Source of the DNA: Tetracladium setigerum
Taxonomy: Eukaryota; Ascomycota; Leotiomycetes; Helotiales
Length of the DNA stretch: 64,000 nt
Direction of reading: 5' to 3'
Assembly: GCA_031472005.1 (NCBI GenBank)
Contig: PZJY01000011.1
Location: 1,240,001 to 1,304,000 of the forward strand
The notes below the pieces were generated by a model. That model saw only the letters and a program-made list of their open reading frames with translations, ran no database searches and had not been told where the DNA came from. Shown piece by piece: positions 24,248 through 35,174 of this stretch (position 1 is the first letter of the stretch; each line of letters opens with the position of its first letter). The position numbers were made by a program, and so were the translations under genes.

Positions 24248-24675
24248 AGACCTTCCAAAGTCAAGTCGGCCGGTGTGCTATTGGAGTAGGTTAGTGCATA
24301 ATCGAAATCCGCCACTTGGTATAGTAATCCTACAAACAGCAGATACGAGATTGCCTTACAAGCTTGGAGCATTGGCCGAGAACGGAGGCGCAAACGTCTA
24401 TCATCATGGTGCGGGCTAGCTATCATGAATTGAAGCAGATGCGTCTCGGAATCGGGGTTCAAGCTGATCTCATGCGGGATAGGGGTGTGAATAGACAAGG
24501 TTCAAGGTCTAATGAATCGTAGGCTGCTTTCAATCTATAGAAGATTCTCGGAGGCAAGGCAAAATCCAGAGACACATATATCTGAATCTGCTACCTTCGA
24601 TCCGCACTTTCATGTTTTGATTCTGTTACAGTCAGGTCCAGGCAACTGTTACAACAACCCACGTTCAACAACAAG

Positions 24676-27010
24676 ATGTCACAACAAAACGTTCACGCTC
24701 ATGCCAGACGGGACATTTATTGTAACCCCCAAGCACTCTCTTGGACATCCACCAGCTCGGGAGCCAATTTCGAAGAAATAGCGACCTTTCACCGTAAGAT
24801 ACCTGGGTTTTCGCCTACCAAGCTCATATCATTGGGTGATGTTGCTCGACAGATTGGAGTTAAGGCTGTTTACTTGAAAGATGAGACGAGCAGGTGTGAA
24901 TTGCCATCATTCAAGATCCTGGGGGCGTCCTGGGCAGCTTTCAGAGCCATTGCAGAGCGGAACAGGTTACCGTTAGATGTCAGCTTTGAAGACCTTGCAA
25001 AGGCAGCGAAAGCAACGAATACGAAATTGTTTGCTGCTACAGATGGTAATCATGGCAGAGCGGTTGCTCGGTTTGCCCGTATCCTGGGCCTTGCCTCTGA
25101 TATTTTCGTTCCGGTCTACCTGGACTTATCAGCTGTCAACAACATAAAGTCTGAAGGGGCTCACGTGGTGCTCGTGGAAGGGGATTACGACCAAGCTGTG
25201 CAGAAGGCCAGGAATACGGCTGAAGAAACAGAGGGAGCCCTTTGGATTCAGGATATGGCGTTTGAAGACTACGAGAGCATTCCGCAGGTAAGCGTGGAGG
25301 CCTACCCAAATACACATTGATCTGACCATATTTTTTCAGTGGATCGTAGACGGCTATGGTACCATGCTCCTTGAAATGGAACAGCAGCTTCATGGTGTGA
25401 CACCAGACCTTGTTGTAGTCCCTGTCGGGGTCGGTTCCTTTGCACAAGCGGTGACGAGTCATAGCAAATCCAGTGGACGCTCTACGCAGGTGGTAACGGT
25501 TGAGCCTGACGCAGCGCCATGCTTGTGGAACAGTCTCCAGACTCGAAATCTTGGGCCCGTTTCGACGAGTAAGACAATTATGACCGGAATGAACTGTGGC
25601 ACAGTATCATCCATCTCCTGGCCTATCCTCGAAGCCGGTGTTGACGCGGCTCTCACGGTTTCGGACTGGGAGGCTCATGAAGCTGTGGAGTACCTTTCTT
25701 CTATTGGCGTATCTGCTGGGCCATGCGGTGCAGCAACCCTAGCTGCGCTTCAGTATATCGGTCACAATAGTCCAGCTTCCGTGGGGCTATCAGAGGATTC
25801 TGTGGTCGTTATCTTTTGTACTGAGGGGGCGAGACCCTACAATACGCCTAGAGATGTCTCCATCGATGATCCTGTCAAGCTTACCCAAGCTCTAGTCCAG
25901 ATCGACTCCTCCAATCCAAGTCTGTCGAGAAGTGGCGGCGCTGGAGAGACTGCCATTGCTGATTATATAAGCGCATGGCTCAACCACCGTGATATTGAAG
26001 TACACAGATTAGAGAAGAGACCTGGGCGCCCATCGATTGTAGGAAGGGTGAAAGGCCAAGGGGGAGGGAAATCATTGCTTTTCAATGGGCACATCGATAC
26101 CGTTACAACTGCTGGATATACAGGCGATGCTCTGGCCGGGGAAGTGCGAGATGGTTCCGTATTTGGTCGAGGTGCCTTTGATATGAAAGCAGGGGTTACA
26201 GCGGCACTCCTTTCATTGTCTCACGCCAGGAAAGCTGCGGTTCGACTTCGAGGTGATGTGATAATCGCCGCAGTCGCCGATGAGGAGTATCTCAGTGCTG
26301 GAACAGAGGAGGTTTTGGATGCTGGATGGACAGCGGATGCAGCTATCATCAGCGAGCCAACATCCCTCGATGCGGTAGTCGCGCATAAGGGCTTCGTATG
26401 GTTTGAAGTTGAGATACTAGGCACAGCCGCCCATGGATCCCGGCCGGATCTTGGGATAGACGCAATTTGCAAAGCAGGCCATTTTTTGGTTGAGTTAGAT
26501 AAATACAGCCAGGGTATTCTGAACGGGCCACAGCATCCTTCGCTCGGCACAGGCTCCATTCACGCGTCTCTCATCCAAGGAGGCGAGGAACCCTCATCAT
26601 ATCCAGCATCGTGTATAGTTACAATTGAATGGCGTACCGTGCCAGGAGAAACAACGTCCTATGTCGAGGCTGAGATACGAACCATACTCGAACGGATCCG
26701 AAGTCGTGTGCCTGACTTCAAGTATGATCTTCATATGGGCATGTCAAGACCACCATATGAAGTTGACAAATCCAATCCCTTCGTGGTCGGGGCGTTAAAG
26801 AACATTGAGACAGCAATAGGTCGCCCAGCAACAGTACGATCAGAGAGATTCTGGACAGACTGCGCTTTATTGTCAGAGAAAGGAATCCCGGCTCTACTTT
26901 TCGGTGTTGATGGTGGTGGTGCTCATGCTACTGTGGAGTGGGCCACGGTAGATTCCATTAGCAAAGTAACAGATGCTCTGCGTCTGATAATGCTTGATTT
27001 CTGCAAATAG
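24676..27010 (+). CDS. Fused PLP diaminopropionate ammonia-lyase-like / M20 metallo-deacylase
   Basis: A 760-residue two-enzyme protein in two exons (24676-25287 and 25340-27010; 52-bp intron, phase 0). Residues about 20-375 resemble diaminopropionate ammonia-lyase, a fold-type II PLP enzyme that releases pyruvate and ammonia from 2,3-diaminopropionate: FHRKIPGF, the PLP lysine in PSFKILG (about K80), ATDGNHGRAVA, a glycine loop PVGVGSF, and CTEGARPYNTP. Residues about 385-760 are an ArgE/DapE-type M20 domain: GHIDT (metal His, about 455), GAFDMKAG (bridging Asp), ADEEY (catalytic Glu), SEPT, and GGAHATVEW near the C-terminus. All expected ligands are present, so both halves look active. The first ATG gives the family's usual N-terminus. 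The substrate of the fusion is unknown; an N-acyl or N-carbamoyl diamino acid would link both halves. Confidence 0.88.
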
Positions 27011-27104
27011 GCGTTGGAAGGTTGCTCACGGACAGTTTTAATATGTTATGCTCTAAGGAGATTGATTGCGACAATGATGCCTAAATCGCAATAGATTTAA
27101 GTCT

Positions 27105-28892
27105 TCATCCAATTTCCTGCTTCTTTACAATGTTGGGACGTGTAGCTTTTGTTAGTAACATTTGACTCTCTTCATCAAAGTCATGATCCCCACTCCACTC
27201 AGACATCCGAGCTCCTCGCTGGAAATGTGAAGCAAGGTGTGTAGAACGCTCTTTCCAAGCACTGAACCACGCACCGCAGAATCCACAACGGGATCGAAAA
27301 TTCACATTTTCTACCTTCCAGGAGTCGAGAATCCAATCCAGAGAGCCCGGACTCAGACAACCATGGTATTTCCTCAGATGCTGACGTAGATGATCTTTTC
27401 TCGTGAACGTCCTTTCCTCTGGGGGACGCTCCAGACATGCTTCAGCGTCGTGGGTAGCAATGTGCTCAGTGGTAGGGGAGCTTTCTTGACAAAACATGCA
27501 GACTAGCGAGTTTCCATTTGTATGTAAAGGCACAAGGAGGCTGTCAGGCGAACAGATCCAGCGCTCCATCGGCAAGTGGATAGACTGCTCATGCCTCTGC
27601 CAATCATACCGCAGGCTGAAGGATTCGGAACAGAATGTGCATTCGTAAACGCAACCATTATCTTCAGTAGGGTTGATCTTGGTCTTAGGACGGGCAGATC
27701 TCCTGCGGGCTCTTTGTTTGCGTTTCTTGAATGAGCAATGCGATGCCTCACTCCACGCAGACATCGATGAATTGTTGGAGTTGTCGGAAGAGTCTGTCCT
27801 AAAGCTTATAACAGCAGATGTAGCAGGCGCAGATGCGCCAGAATATGGCGAGATATGGCTCCAGTATTCTAGCCCTTGAGAATTTGCCAGAGGGGGGTTG
27901 CCAGCGGCTTTCGCCACCATGGATGACTGCGCTGGCTCGCTCTCAGGAGGGGAGTTTGCCCAGCGTTCCATAGGATTCATTGTAAGAAGCCGACCGTCGG
28001 TATCAGACAGTCGTCTGTCTCGTATTATGGGTAGTGGAGGCGTTGTCACTGTAATTCGCTTCTGGCGCCTCCTCGCATTCGCAAACCAGTTACTTATCTG
28101 GACCTTCGTGAGACCACTTTGAAGTTCCAAGAGTAGTTTCTCTTCACGAGAAGGGAATTGATCATCTTGGTGGGCCGACATCCAATCTTTTAAAGGTCTG
28201 ATCGATCTCCTCGAGATTTGTTTGCGTGTATTCGCAGGTTCGTCAGTCTCTCCCCAATCTGCGACACGCTCACCATTCTCTTCTATTACCCCGTGGAGCT
28301 GACCCATCAGTGGCATGGTTGTCTCGAACTCCGATGGTAATCGCTTCGATCCTTGCGCCATACTGCATTCTCTAAACAGCGCAACGCAGCTTGCGCAAGA
28401 TGTTACCGGGTTTGGGTTCGCTGGATCTGTTCGTAGAACCAGACATTGAAGGCGGTGTTGCATACAATACAAGCAAGGGGACGACGGCATGTAAGCCCCT
28501 TCTATCCACTGACTGAAGTTCCCGAAATCTTGAGTTGTATGCGGTAGTGTGTTTTGGCCAATACGTCGGTTGGTATATTCCACTTCGTCTGCAAGATGGG
28601 TCAAGGGTTGAAAGAGGTCAACATGTCTGGCAGCAATGTCGCTCAAGGCAAAGGAGTTGAGCTCGAGGGGATCTGGGCTGAGGTCAAGATCATTTGGATA
28701 AGTAGAGGGGACAGGGTTTTCATGCCACCATGGGAGGTCGATATAGCTCTGAGATGGCGCATCTTCGTACCCTGCCGTGTGGTGCGGCCGAAGAGGTTGA
28801 CGTGATGAATGTTCGTCGGCGGCTGGGAGAGTCTGTTCCATGCCAGGAGGAGAGGCAGGCTCTGCAATCGAATGGAAAATGTCCGACTGCAT
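27105..28892 (-). CDS. Homeodomain + C2H2 zinc-finger transcription factor with a Zn2Cys6-spaced cysteine block
   Basis: Intronless, 595 residues from the first ATG (MQSDIFHSIAE). Around residues 140-176 six cysteines follow the Zn2Cys6 spacing (C-x2-C-x6-C-x15-C-x2-C-x6-C; PCLYCMQHRLQC ... CASCVALFREC). A KN/TALE-type homeodomain spans about 228-281 and ends with KVQISNWFANARRR. A basic stretch (KKRKQRARRRSARPK) near 388-405 is a likely nuclear signal. C2H2 or C2H2-like fingers follow at about 417-440 (ECTFC...H...H), 464-484, 495-510 and 536-557. Homeodomain/C2H2 proteins are a known fungal regulator family; targets are unknown. It converges with the fused enzyme gene (94 bp between stops). 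Confidence 0.85.
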   Translation of the reverse strand: MQSDIFHSIAEPASPPGMEQTLPAADEHSSRQPLRPHHTAGYEDAPSQSYIDLPWWHENPVPSTYPNDLDLSPDPLELNSFALSDIAARHVDLFQPLTHLADEVEYTNRRIGQNTLPHTTQDFGNFSQWIEGAYMPSSPCLYCMQHRLQCLVLRTDPANPNPVTSCASCVALFRECSMAQGSKRLPSEFETTMPLMGQLHGVIEENGERVADWGETDEPANTRKQISRRSIRPLKDWMSAHQDDQFPSREEKLLLELQSGLTKVQISNWFANARRRQKRITVTTPPLPIIRDRRLSDTDGRLLTMNPMERWANSPPESEPAQSSMVAKAAGNPPLANSQGLEYWSHISPYSGASAPATSAVISFRTDSSDNSNNSSMSAWSEASHCSFKKRKQRARRRSARPKTKINPTEDNGCVYECTFCSESFSLRYDWQRHEQSIHLPMERWICSPDSLLVPLHTNGNSLVCMFCQESSPTTEHIATHDAEACLERPPEERTFTRKDHLRQHLRKYHGCLSPGSLDWILDSWKVENVNFRSRCGFCGAWFSAWKERSTHLASHFQRGARMSEWSGDHDFDEESQMLLTKATRPNIVKKQEIG

Positions 28893-29560
28893 CTCGCCCT
28901 CAACCCACAACCCAGATATAGCTGGATCTGGACATTCCGATGCGCTTCCCTGATGATGAGCACCAAAGATATCGCCAAGAGGACGGACCGCAAATACAAA
29001 TATCCGACGTCGTCCCGACTGCTTGGTGGAGTATTATCGGATGTAAAATCGGGAATGCCAAGCAATCGCGCTTCTCTCGCGTCTCCAAAAACCTGAGTGA
29101 CCACTGTTTGAATATTTACAGCTTGGCCTAGACTTTGACTTAATTGATCGACTTGCGCGGCAGGAATAAGTGGGAGAGACAATATTGGGGAATTGATGTG
29201 TGTTATTAGTGAGATCAAAGGGTGAAGACGAGGGAGAAGAGGAAGAAGAAGTACAACAACAACAATAACAGGAGATTTTAGGATGAAAGAGAAAAGAGAA
29301 ACAGGTGAAGGTGTGTTCTGCCAAGCAACTTCCAAGCAACGGAAAGCTGCGCAAGCTTAGCCTCGGCGAAGTTTGAAAAGGACCCTATTTTGGTTTTTAA
29401 AACTCTTAGAAAACCCTTTAAATACAATTGCAAGCTCGCCTATAGACGATATAGGTTTATGTTTATCTAATCTAGTTAACTATTTGATACCTTTAACCCC
29501 TTTATATAGACAATATCAATACGAAACTCACCTATTGAGTTAGCCCCGCTATCTATACTC
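28893..29560. other. Upstream region of the homeodomain gene
   Basis: No convincing exon. The stretch 29230-29290 is rich in GAAGA/ACAA purines on the plus strand (pyrimidine-rich on the gene's strand), as in many fungal leaders. Frames here overlap each other without conserved motifs. Confidence 0.5.
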
Positions 29561-30480
29561 ATTAAAAGAAGTCGTCATCATCCCGTCGTGGTAAACAATC
29601 GGAAGCCAGCTCTGCTAGCTCTAGCGATTAAAAGCCAAGGGACGTCAAAAGTGCCCCATACCAAGATGCGCGTTATGAAACTATACTAGCGACCAAAGGC
29701 AGCTTCATAGGCAAATTTGAATTGGGAGCCACAGCTATGAGCAAGAGCTTGTGCCGAGCTCGCCTCGAGACTAAGCAACGTTTCCTAACGATTCATCGTT
29801 TCGCGACAACTTATTCGAAGAAACTTACGAGATAGTACGTAACAAAAATGAGGCGAGAGTTATCCGTAATATTTCACTACGTGATATTTCACTATTCATA
29901 GTCCCTTCTACAGGAATCCTAGCGATACGCGGCGCCAAGCATCTTAGGATTCTGATCGAAAGTGTTATCGAAGGCTAGAAAACAATTCTATCCCCATCAC
30001 CAAGACCCATCCTCAACCCGACTAATCCGTGGCATTCAGGCGAGACGCGTTCACGGAGGATCAGCTCAAGAGGATTAAACCTTTCGTGGGCGAGCTCACA
30101 GACACTTTTTTCTTTGTAGCCATACTTCCCGTTCTTAATTGAAGCAAAGTGCGGTGCTACAGCACTTATTATCCTAGATCAATAAAATGTTCGTAGCATG
30201 ACGATGGTGGTGAGGGGTATCGTTGAACTCTTTAAGCTAGTGAAGTGCGAAAAGGAACTCTATCGGGAAATCCTCGTCTTTTTAATCTCGCACGGTCACC
30301 CGATAGTGAGGATCTACGGCCACTACCCTATAATCAAAGGAAACGAGACTACCTTCTACCACCATCCTACACGCAAATTCGACTTCACGGAACTGGATGG
30401 CAAAGAGAAATGAACGCTATACCAATTCGCCAAAAATATCACGATCTATAGATGTTTCGTTTGGCCGCAGGGTGTGGAAG
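29560..30480 (+). pseudogene. Decayed DUF7924-like fungal gene
   Basis: Plus-strand fragments in shifting frames resemble a common family of large fungal proteins of unknown function (I believe DUF7924). Near 29655 is PYQDARYETILATKGSF, followed by ARLETKQ. Near 30000-30100 are remnants of the region before RPFVGEL-like sequence. At 30198-30413 is a clean stretch with GIVELFKLVKCEKELYREI, VRIYGHYPII, TTFYHHP, KFDFTELDGKEK. Just after that frame closes, the next frame continues with a WTLYQFAKNI-like match. Multiple stops and frame changes show it is dead. Identification is from remembered family pattern, not a search. Confidence 0.6.
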
Positions 30481-30603
30481 ACGACCCGAAGAGTCTTCTC
30501 AATTTGTAGGTTTCCGTAAATTCACTGATTAAAATTGCCTAGGTCTTCGAAGACATGCAGCATATTTCTAGATTTGGTATGTCTTATAACAAACTCGACT
30601 GCT

Positions 30604-30705
30604 CATTTCTAGAATGCAAACATTTCTAGATAGTAAACATTTCTAGACAGTGAATGGTTCTGGATAGTAAACATTTCCAGATAATAAATATTTCTAGAGA
30701 GTAAA
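30604..30705. repeat. Six tandem 17-bp repeats (CATTTCTAGATAGTAAA)
   Basis: Units begin at 30604, 30621, 30638, 30655, 30672 and 30689, each with 0-5 changes from the consensus. The core TTCTAGA is itself a palindrome. The repeats lie in a gene-free stretch between two decayed genes (30480-31240). Confidence 0.9.
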
Positions 30706-31239
30706 TATTTGCATAAAATCTGTATAGCACCTACTAGCCCAAGCTTCAAGTCTAAATCAATACGAGAATCTCTTAGGCAAAATTGTTAGTTCAGAGCCAT
30801 ACGAAACAATGGGCTAAAACGATCAGCGTGTGCAACTGCTCAGTAATTAGGTAATCGACTCAACCTCGCGGGACGTCCATTATCTTCACGACTACTTCCT
30901 AGTAGCGAATCTCAAATTTCTCTATAGGTCCGACATTGAAGTCTCAACCTTATGCGACAATATCCCTTCCCCCAACTATTAAGCTGTGCCCTTGAAATTC
31001 GATTGTGTCGCCATAACATAACGGAAAAACCTGCACGCTGAGATATGCATATCTATTCCAGAGGCCATCCAGACTCTGCTTAAAATGTCTGAAAGAGAAC
31101 TTACGAAGTATCTCTCCGCGGCTGGGAATACTGTTCCGTTTCAGGGTACAATGGAAGAGACACTGGACCGTAAATAGCAAGGAAATTCAGATTCTGGAGG
31201 GAGTGTTTAGTCGACCTCTGTCGATGTTGCAACTCCAAC

Positions 31240-32450
31240 ATCGACTTTGTTATGTATTGCTTCCAGTAACTTCGTCCACGTGGAGTATCCAGTCAAAGAA
31301 GCCGCTGAGTTCGGAGTCAACGAGTTTCCTGTTGAAGAAGCCGTTGTGGAGGGTATGAATGAGAAGTCTCTGGCTGACAAACCCATTTCTGTCCCTGAAG
31401 AACTAGAGACTGTTTCTCAGGAATCTGATCCGATCAGCTTGGATTGGCGCCCCTTGTCCAAGAAGGTCAAGAAGAAAAAAGAAATCGGCATTCACATTTA
31501 ACGACATCCAATCAATAGAGGAGAACCGCGTAGATGTACCTGCTGATGAGCCTCTTGCTGAGGTTGAAGGAGAACATCACATAGAAAAAGTTTGTGATGC
31601 ATATGAGGACGTCAAAGAGCATCTGCCTGTCCCTTCCGATCCAGTTCCCGAGTCTGAAATTTATCTCAGCTGGAGTTCTTTCGCGAGCCCAAAGAGAAAA
31701 AAGATGAATGAGGACAAGATGAAGAAGAAAGGCAAAACTTCATTCAAAGAGGAATCGCCTGTCCCTTCCGAGCCAGCTCCTGAGCATGAAATTTGCCTCA
31801 GCTGGGCTTCGTTCGCCAGCTCAAATAAACACAATCAGGGAAAGAGAAAGGGAGAGAATTTGACCGAGGAAGAGGATCATCCCTTTCCCGGACTTGAGCC
31901 AAAATCGTATCTAGTGGAAGAGCGCGAAGAATCGAACGAAGACAAATCTCCGCCCACGCTTTTGCCCCCATCTTCACCATCACTCCATGCGATGTCAACC
32001 TGAAATTAGAGATATTGTGCTAGGAACTCTGAGATCTGGCACCCCACTTCTACCAGAATCTGTAGGACATCCCATCTCAGCTTCATCACGTCCAGCAGCA
32101 GCTCCTACAGAGATCACATTTGAAATCTTCAGGCACTCGTTGCACAAAGCCGCCGGGCTATTGTCTTCAGTTTTTGAATTCCCAAACGAGGTCAGCAAGA
32201 AGTCTACTGGTGATGACAACGATTACCGACGATACACGCACAGCAATAACCAGTTCCGCAAATTCCTACCTCAATTCAAAAAGCATAGGCTTACAGGGCC
32301 TGCGACAGCTTGAGATCAAATTTGGTGTTGGCAGGAATGGAGATGTGGACCTATCTACACTTGAAGAGACCTCATGGCCGTAATACCTCGGATACTTTTG
32401 TCAATACACCAAAATTCCAGAACTGACGATTGATGTAGTCGAATGGTAAG
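31240..32450 (+). pseudogene. Degraded hypothetical gene with acidic, SW(S/A)SF repeat units
   Basis: Plus-strand coding-like sequence in three pieces. The first (31247-31501) is Glu/Val-rich with VKEAAEFGVNEFPVEEAV and ends in a Lys run where a frame change occurs (A-run near 31476). The second continues as SAFTFNDIQSIEEN to about 32000 and contains two similar blocks, VPSDPVPESEIYLSWSSFAS and VPSEPAPEHEICLSWASFAS. The third (about 32000-32450) contains GLQGLRQLEIKFGVG, then an in-frame TAA inside a W-P-x-YLGYF block. I do not recognise the family. At least one frame change plus an internal stop suggest a pseudogene, though consensus errors could account for part of it. Confidence 0.5.
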
Positions 32451-33032
32451 AACAACACTGGTGGTTTATTCAGACTTGATCTTTTCCCCTCTTCAGTAAC
32501 TTACTCCATATTACAATGGTGTTGCGTCGAAAATATCTGGAGAGGAGTCATGTATGTAAATTGTCAAGCAGGTACCTCACCTTGCTGAATCCGTACTCAT
32601 CCGCACGTGGCTGTACCCCTTCGGCGCATAGAGAATCCGGTAGGCTTGAAGGCTATTTTTACAAGGCGAGAGGCTTTCCTGCCTAGCCAACCGCATTCAA
32701 GCCCAGATCGACTGTCGCAACCAGCCTTTGACGATTTCTGTGGAAATTTGATTAATTTCCAACCGAGACAGTAGGAAGCACCATCAAAATGTGCAGTCGA
32801 CCTGTCAAGCCGGAATAAGCAAGCAAAACCTGCCAAGTAGGTCTGGAATAGGGTTGGGCAAAGGGCATTAATATTTGAGGCTTCCACTAATTTGGATAAA
32901 GTTCTTGGGCATACACAATAATGTTAGTATATGATTCGTGTGCCCGCCCTTCCTCCAAGTACTGTCTTCAAGATCGATTGAGAGTACTGCTACAGTACGC
33001 GGTGGCAATCGACCAGGTGTGTGCGTCCAAAC

Positions 33033-33957
33033 ATGTCGAAATACCAACCAGAATACCATGCTGGCTTAGAGGCTGTGCCACCAGATGCACCTCAGGTCAT
33101 ACAACAAAATTTCGTCAACGATCCGTCACAGGCTCCACAAGCCCTACTGTTGTCAGAGAAGTCTCCGTCGGATGCGAAGTATTATCAGCATGATGGCTCT
33201 AGACCACCGCTGAGCGACATGGAGGCTGCGGATAATAAAGCAAATCGTGAGGGCAAGATTTTGGGCTTGCGGATAACCACCTTTTGGCTTATTTTGTTGA
33301 TTGTTGTTCTCATTGTTGGAGGAGCGATAGGAGGTGGAGTTGGTGCAACTGTTGGAAAGAATAAAAACTCAGAGTCCAGGTTCGTAAATGTAAACTCTTA
33401 TTCGATTGCATTCCACTAGGAGACAGTCAATTGACGTGTGATCTTGAAGATCTTCCGCAAATACAGGAACGAATTTAGCTGAATCTGAGTCTTCCCACTC
33501 TACACTGTCAACCTCCTCAACAGCAAATGCAGTAACTACGATCGCGCTCACAGCTGTAACACAGTCCACAGTGGCATCATCAAGCCAATCAACTAGCTCT
33601 CCCACTCCAACTGCGAGCCCTCCCAATGCCCAAGCAGTGGTAGCTGGCTGCCCAGGTGTGAACAATACAATTTACACGGCTTCCACTGGCCGAGATCGCT
33701 TCTTGAAGCTATGCGCTCTGGAAATGCCTGGTCCAGCCATCGATATCACATCGTACAACACAAGTACCTTTGATGCATGTATCGACAGGTGCGCCCAGCT
33801 CAATTTTGAGGCGAGAAACTCAAGTTGTGTCGCAGTTACATGGGATCTGAGGGCCTTTGATTACAAAATCTGCTATCTAAAGCATACAATCGGGGCTTGG
33901 AGTCCTCAGGGCTCTGAAGATAGCTACTTGGTCACTGGTTTATTAATTGGAAGATAA
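33033..33957 (+). CDS. Single-pass membrane protein with Ser/Thr-rich stalk and Cys-rich ectodomain
   Basis: Two exons (33033-33379 and 33450-33957) joined by a 70-bp intron with a GTTCGT donor and GAAG acceptor, giving 284 residues. Residues 1-75 are a polar, Pro/Gln-rich cytosolic tail (MSKYQPEYHAGLEAVPPDAP). About 84-112 is one hydrophobic helix (TFWLILLIVVLIVGGAIGGG) ending in a Gly-rich turn. A Ser/Thr/Pro stalk follows, likely O-glycosylated. The C-terminal 110 residues hold about six cysteines, including CALEMPG, CIDRCAQLN and VAVTWDL...CYLK, an arrangement like PAN/apple or WSC-neighbour domains found in fungal surface proteins. No signal peptide is seen. Function is unknown; sensing or adhesion at the cell surface is an inference. 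Confidence 0.75.
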
Positions 33958-34617
33958 TCCCTATACTGTGGATAGATTAAATTGTTATTATAGACGTGGC
34001 TATTGGTTAGGTAAGGTGCCTGAGGCTCTGGGGTACTATGTAGTAGTGTGGCGGTAATGAATGGAACCGGTGTGGTTAATAGTAGTCGATGAAGCAAACC
34101 TCCGGCTAAATGGCTTTTCTGTTCTAATGTAGGAAATTCTACTATTTGTACATAAAATTTATGTAATTTCTTAGATATAAAGCGGTATGAACAAAAGAAT
34201 ATCTTAATCTCTAGAGCCCTGGGACTCTGGTTAGCTCGCTTAATAACCGGATGTTTTCTATATACTAGATAATCCTCCATAACCCACTCCTACTCGTCCC
34301 CTCCATGCGTACGGTAGGTACATAGTATCCTTCGTCGTAGAACATATGGCGGTGAGAATAATATCCTTCCCGTCGTCGATAACCGAACCTATATCCTACA
34401 CACATCGTTTTATTTAGAAATCATCTTCTCTAAAGCCGTACATATACCAGCAATAGAAGTAGGCTTAACCAATAGCTAGACGCTCTATAATACCTTCTTG
34501 AATTTGTGGTCATTTGATAGGAAAAAGCTTTCTTCCATAGCTACCCACTATCAAAAAAATACATCCCAAACGGCCATCTAGAACAATTGCTACCGACTCA
34601 ATATCTTGAATGGTAAT
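33958..34617. other. Intergenic with probable decayed coding sequence
   Basis: On the minus strand, short frames such as SVAIVLDGRLGCIFLIVGSY and ALEIKIFFCSYRF look like residues of an old gene or transposon, but stops interrupt every frame and I cannot name a family. Confidence 0.4.
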
Positions 34618-34862
34618 TGTCGGTATAAATCGTTAGCTGTAAATAGTATTCGGTAGTTAGTGATCGGACGCTGTAAAGTATCGGATTAGTGGTACGCTCG
34701 GTACGCTTTGATAGGGGTGATCACATGATTCACCCCCTTTTAAGTGTATATAACCACTCTCTAGGCCACCGATCCGAGGGGAAATCAGACACAATAGAAT
34801 CAAGGATCGTACACTCTACGTTTAATGATTAGTGTTTCACCGGCATGCCTAGTCTACCGACA
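34618..34862 (+). repeat. Solo LTR (245 bp) with perfect 5-bp target duplication
   Basis: Begins TGTCGGTA and ends TACCGACA, an 8-bp terminal inverted repeat with TG...CA ends. GTAAT flanks it on both sides (34613-34617 and 34863-34867). A TATA-like GTGTATATAACC lies at 34744. The short size fits a Ty1/copia-type LTR, and orientation is taken from the TATA position. It lacks heavy RIP. Confidence 0.88.
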
Positions 34863-35174
34863 GTAATAACATAAAGATTCGAATTATAGTCTCTTGTATA
34901 TCCGTTCGTCCACAGACAGGCATAACCCAGAACATTAAATGGTGTGTCCATCTACCCAAAACCCTGCTCTGGTGATGTTGCACATATCAGCGAGCCTCGT
35001 GAAGGAGTAATTATTTCAAATGGAAGCAAGATCTCAAAGACGATGCGGCCAAGGTATAATTACTCACCGTGCTAGCATCAATTTCTCAAAATTCTTATTT
35101 GATAAAGATCTAGTGTTTAATTGGTCCTGGAGAGGAATTGAAGATGTAAGCATACTCGAAATCCAACCGCGTCC
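34863..35174. other. Intergenic, nothing recognised
   Basis: No conserved frame, repeat or RNA structure seen between the solo LTR and the 3' end of the ACR-2-like gene. Confidence 0.5.

Noticed and set aside
30604..30705. Short regularly spaced repeats resembling a CRISPR array
   Set aside because: Units are directly contiguous with no unique spacers, no cas genes exist, and the genome is fungal.
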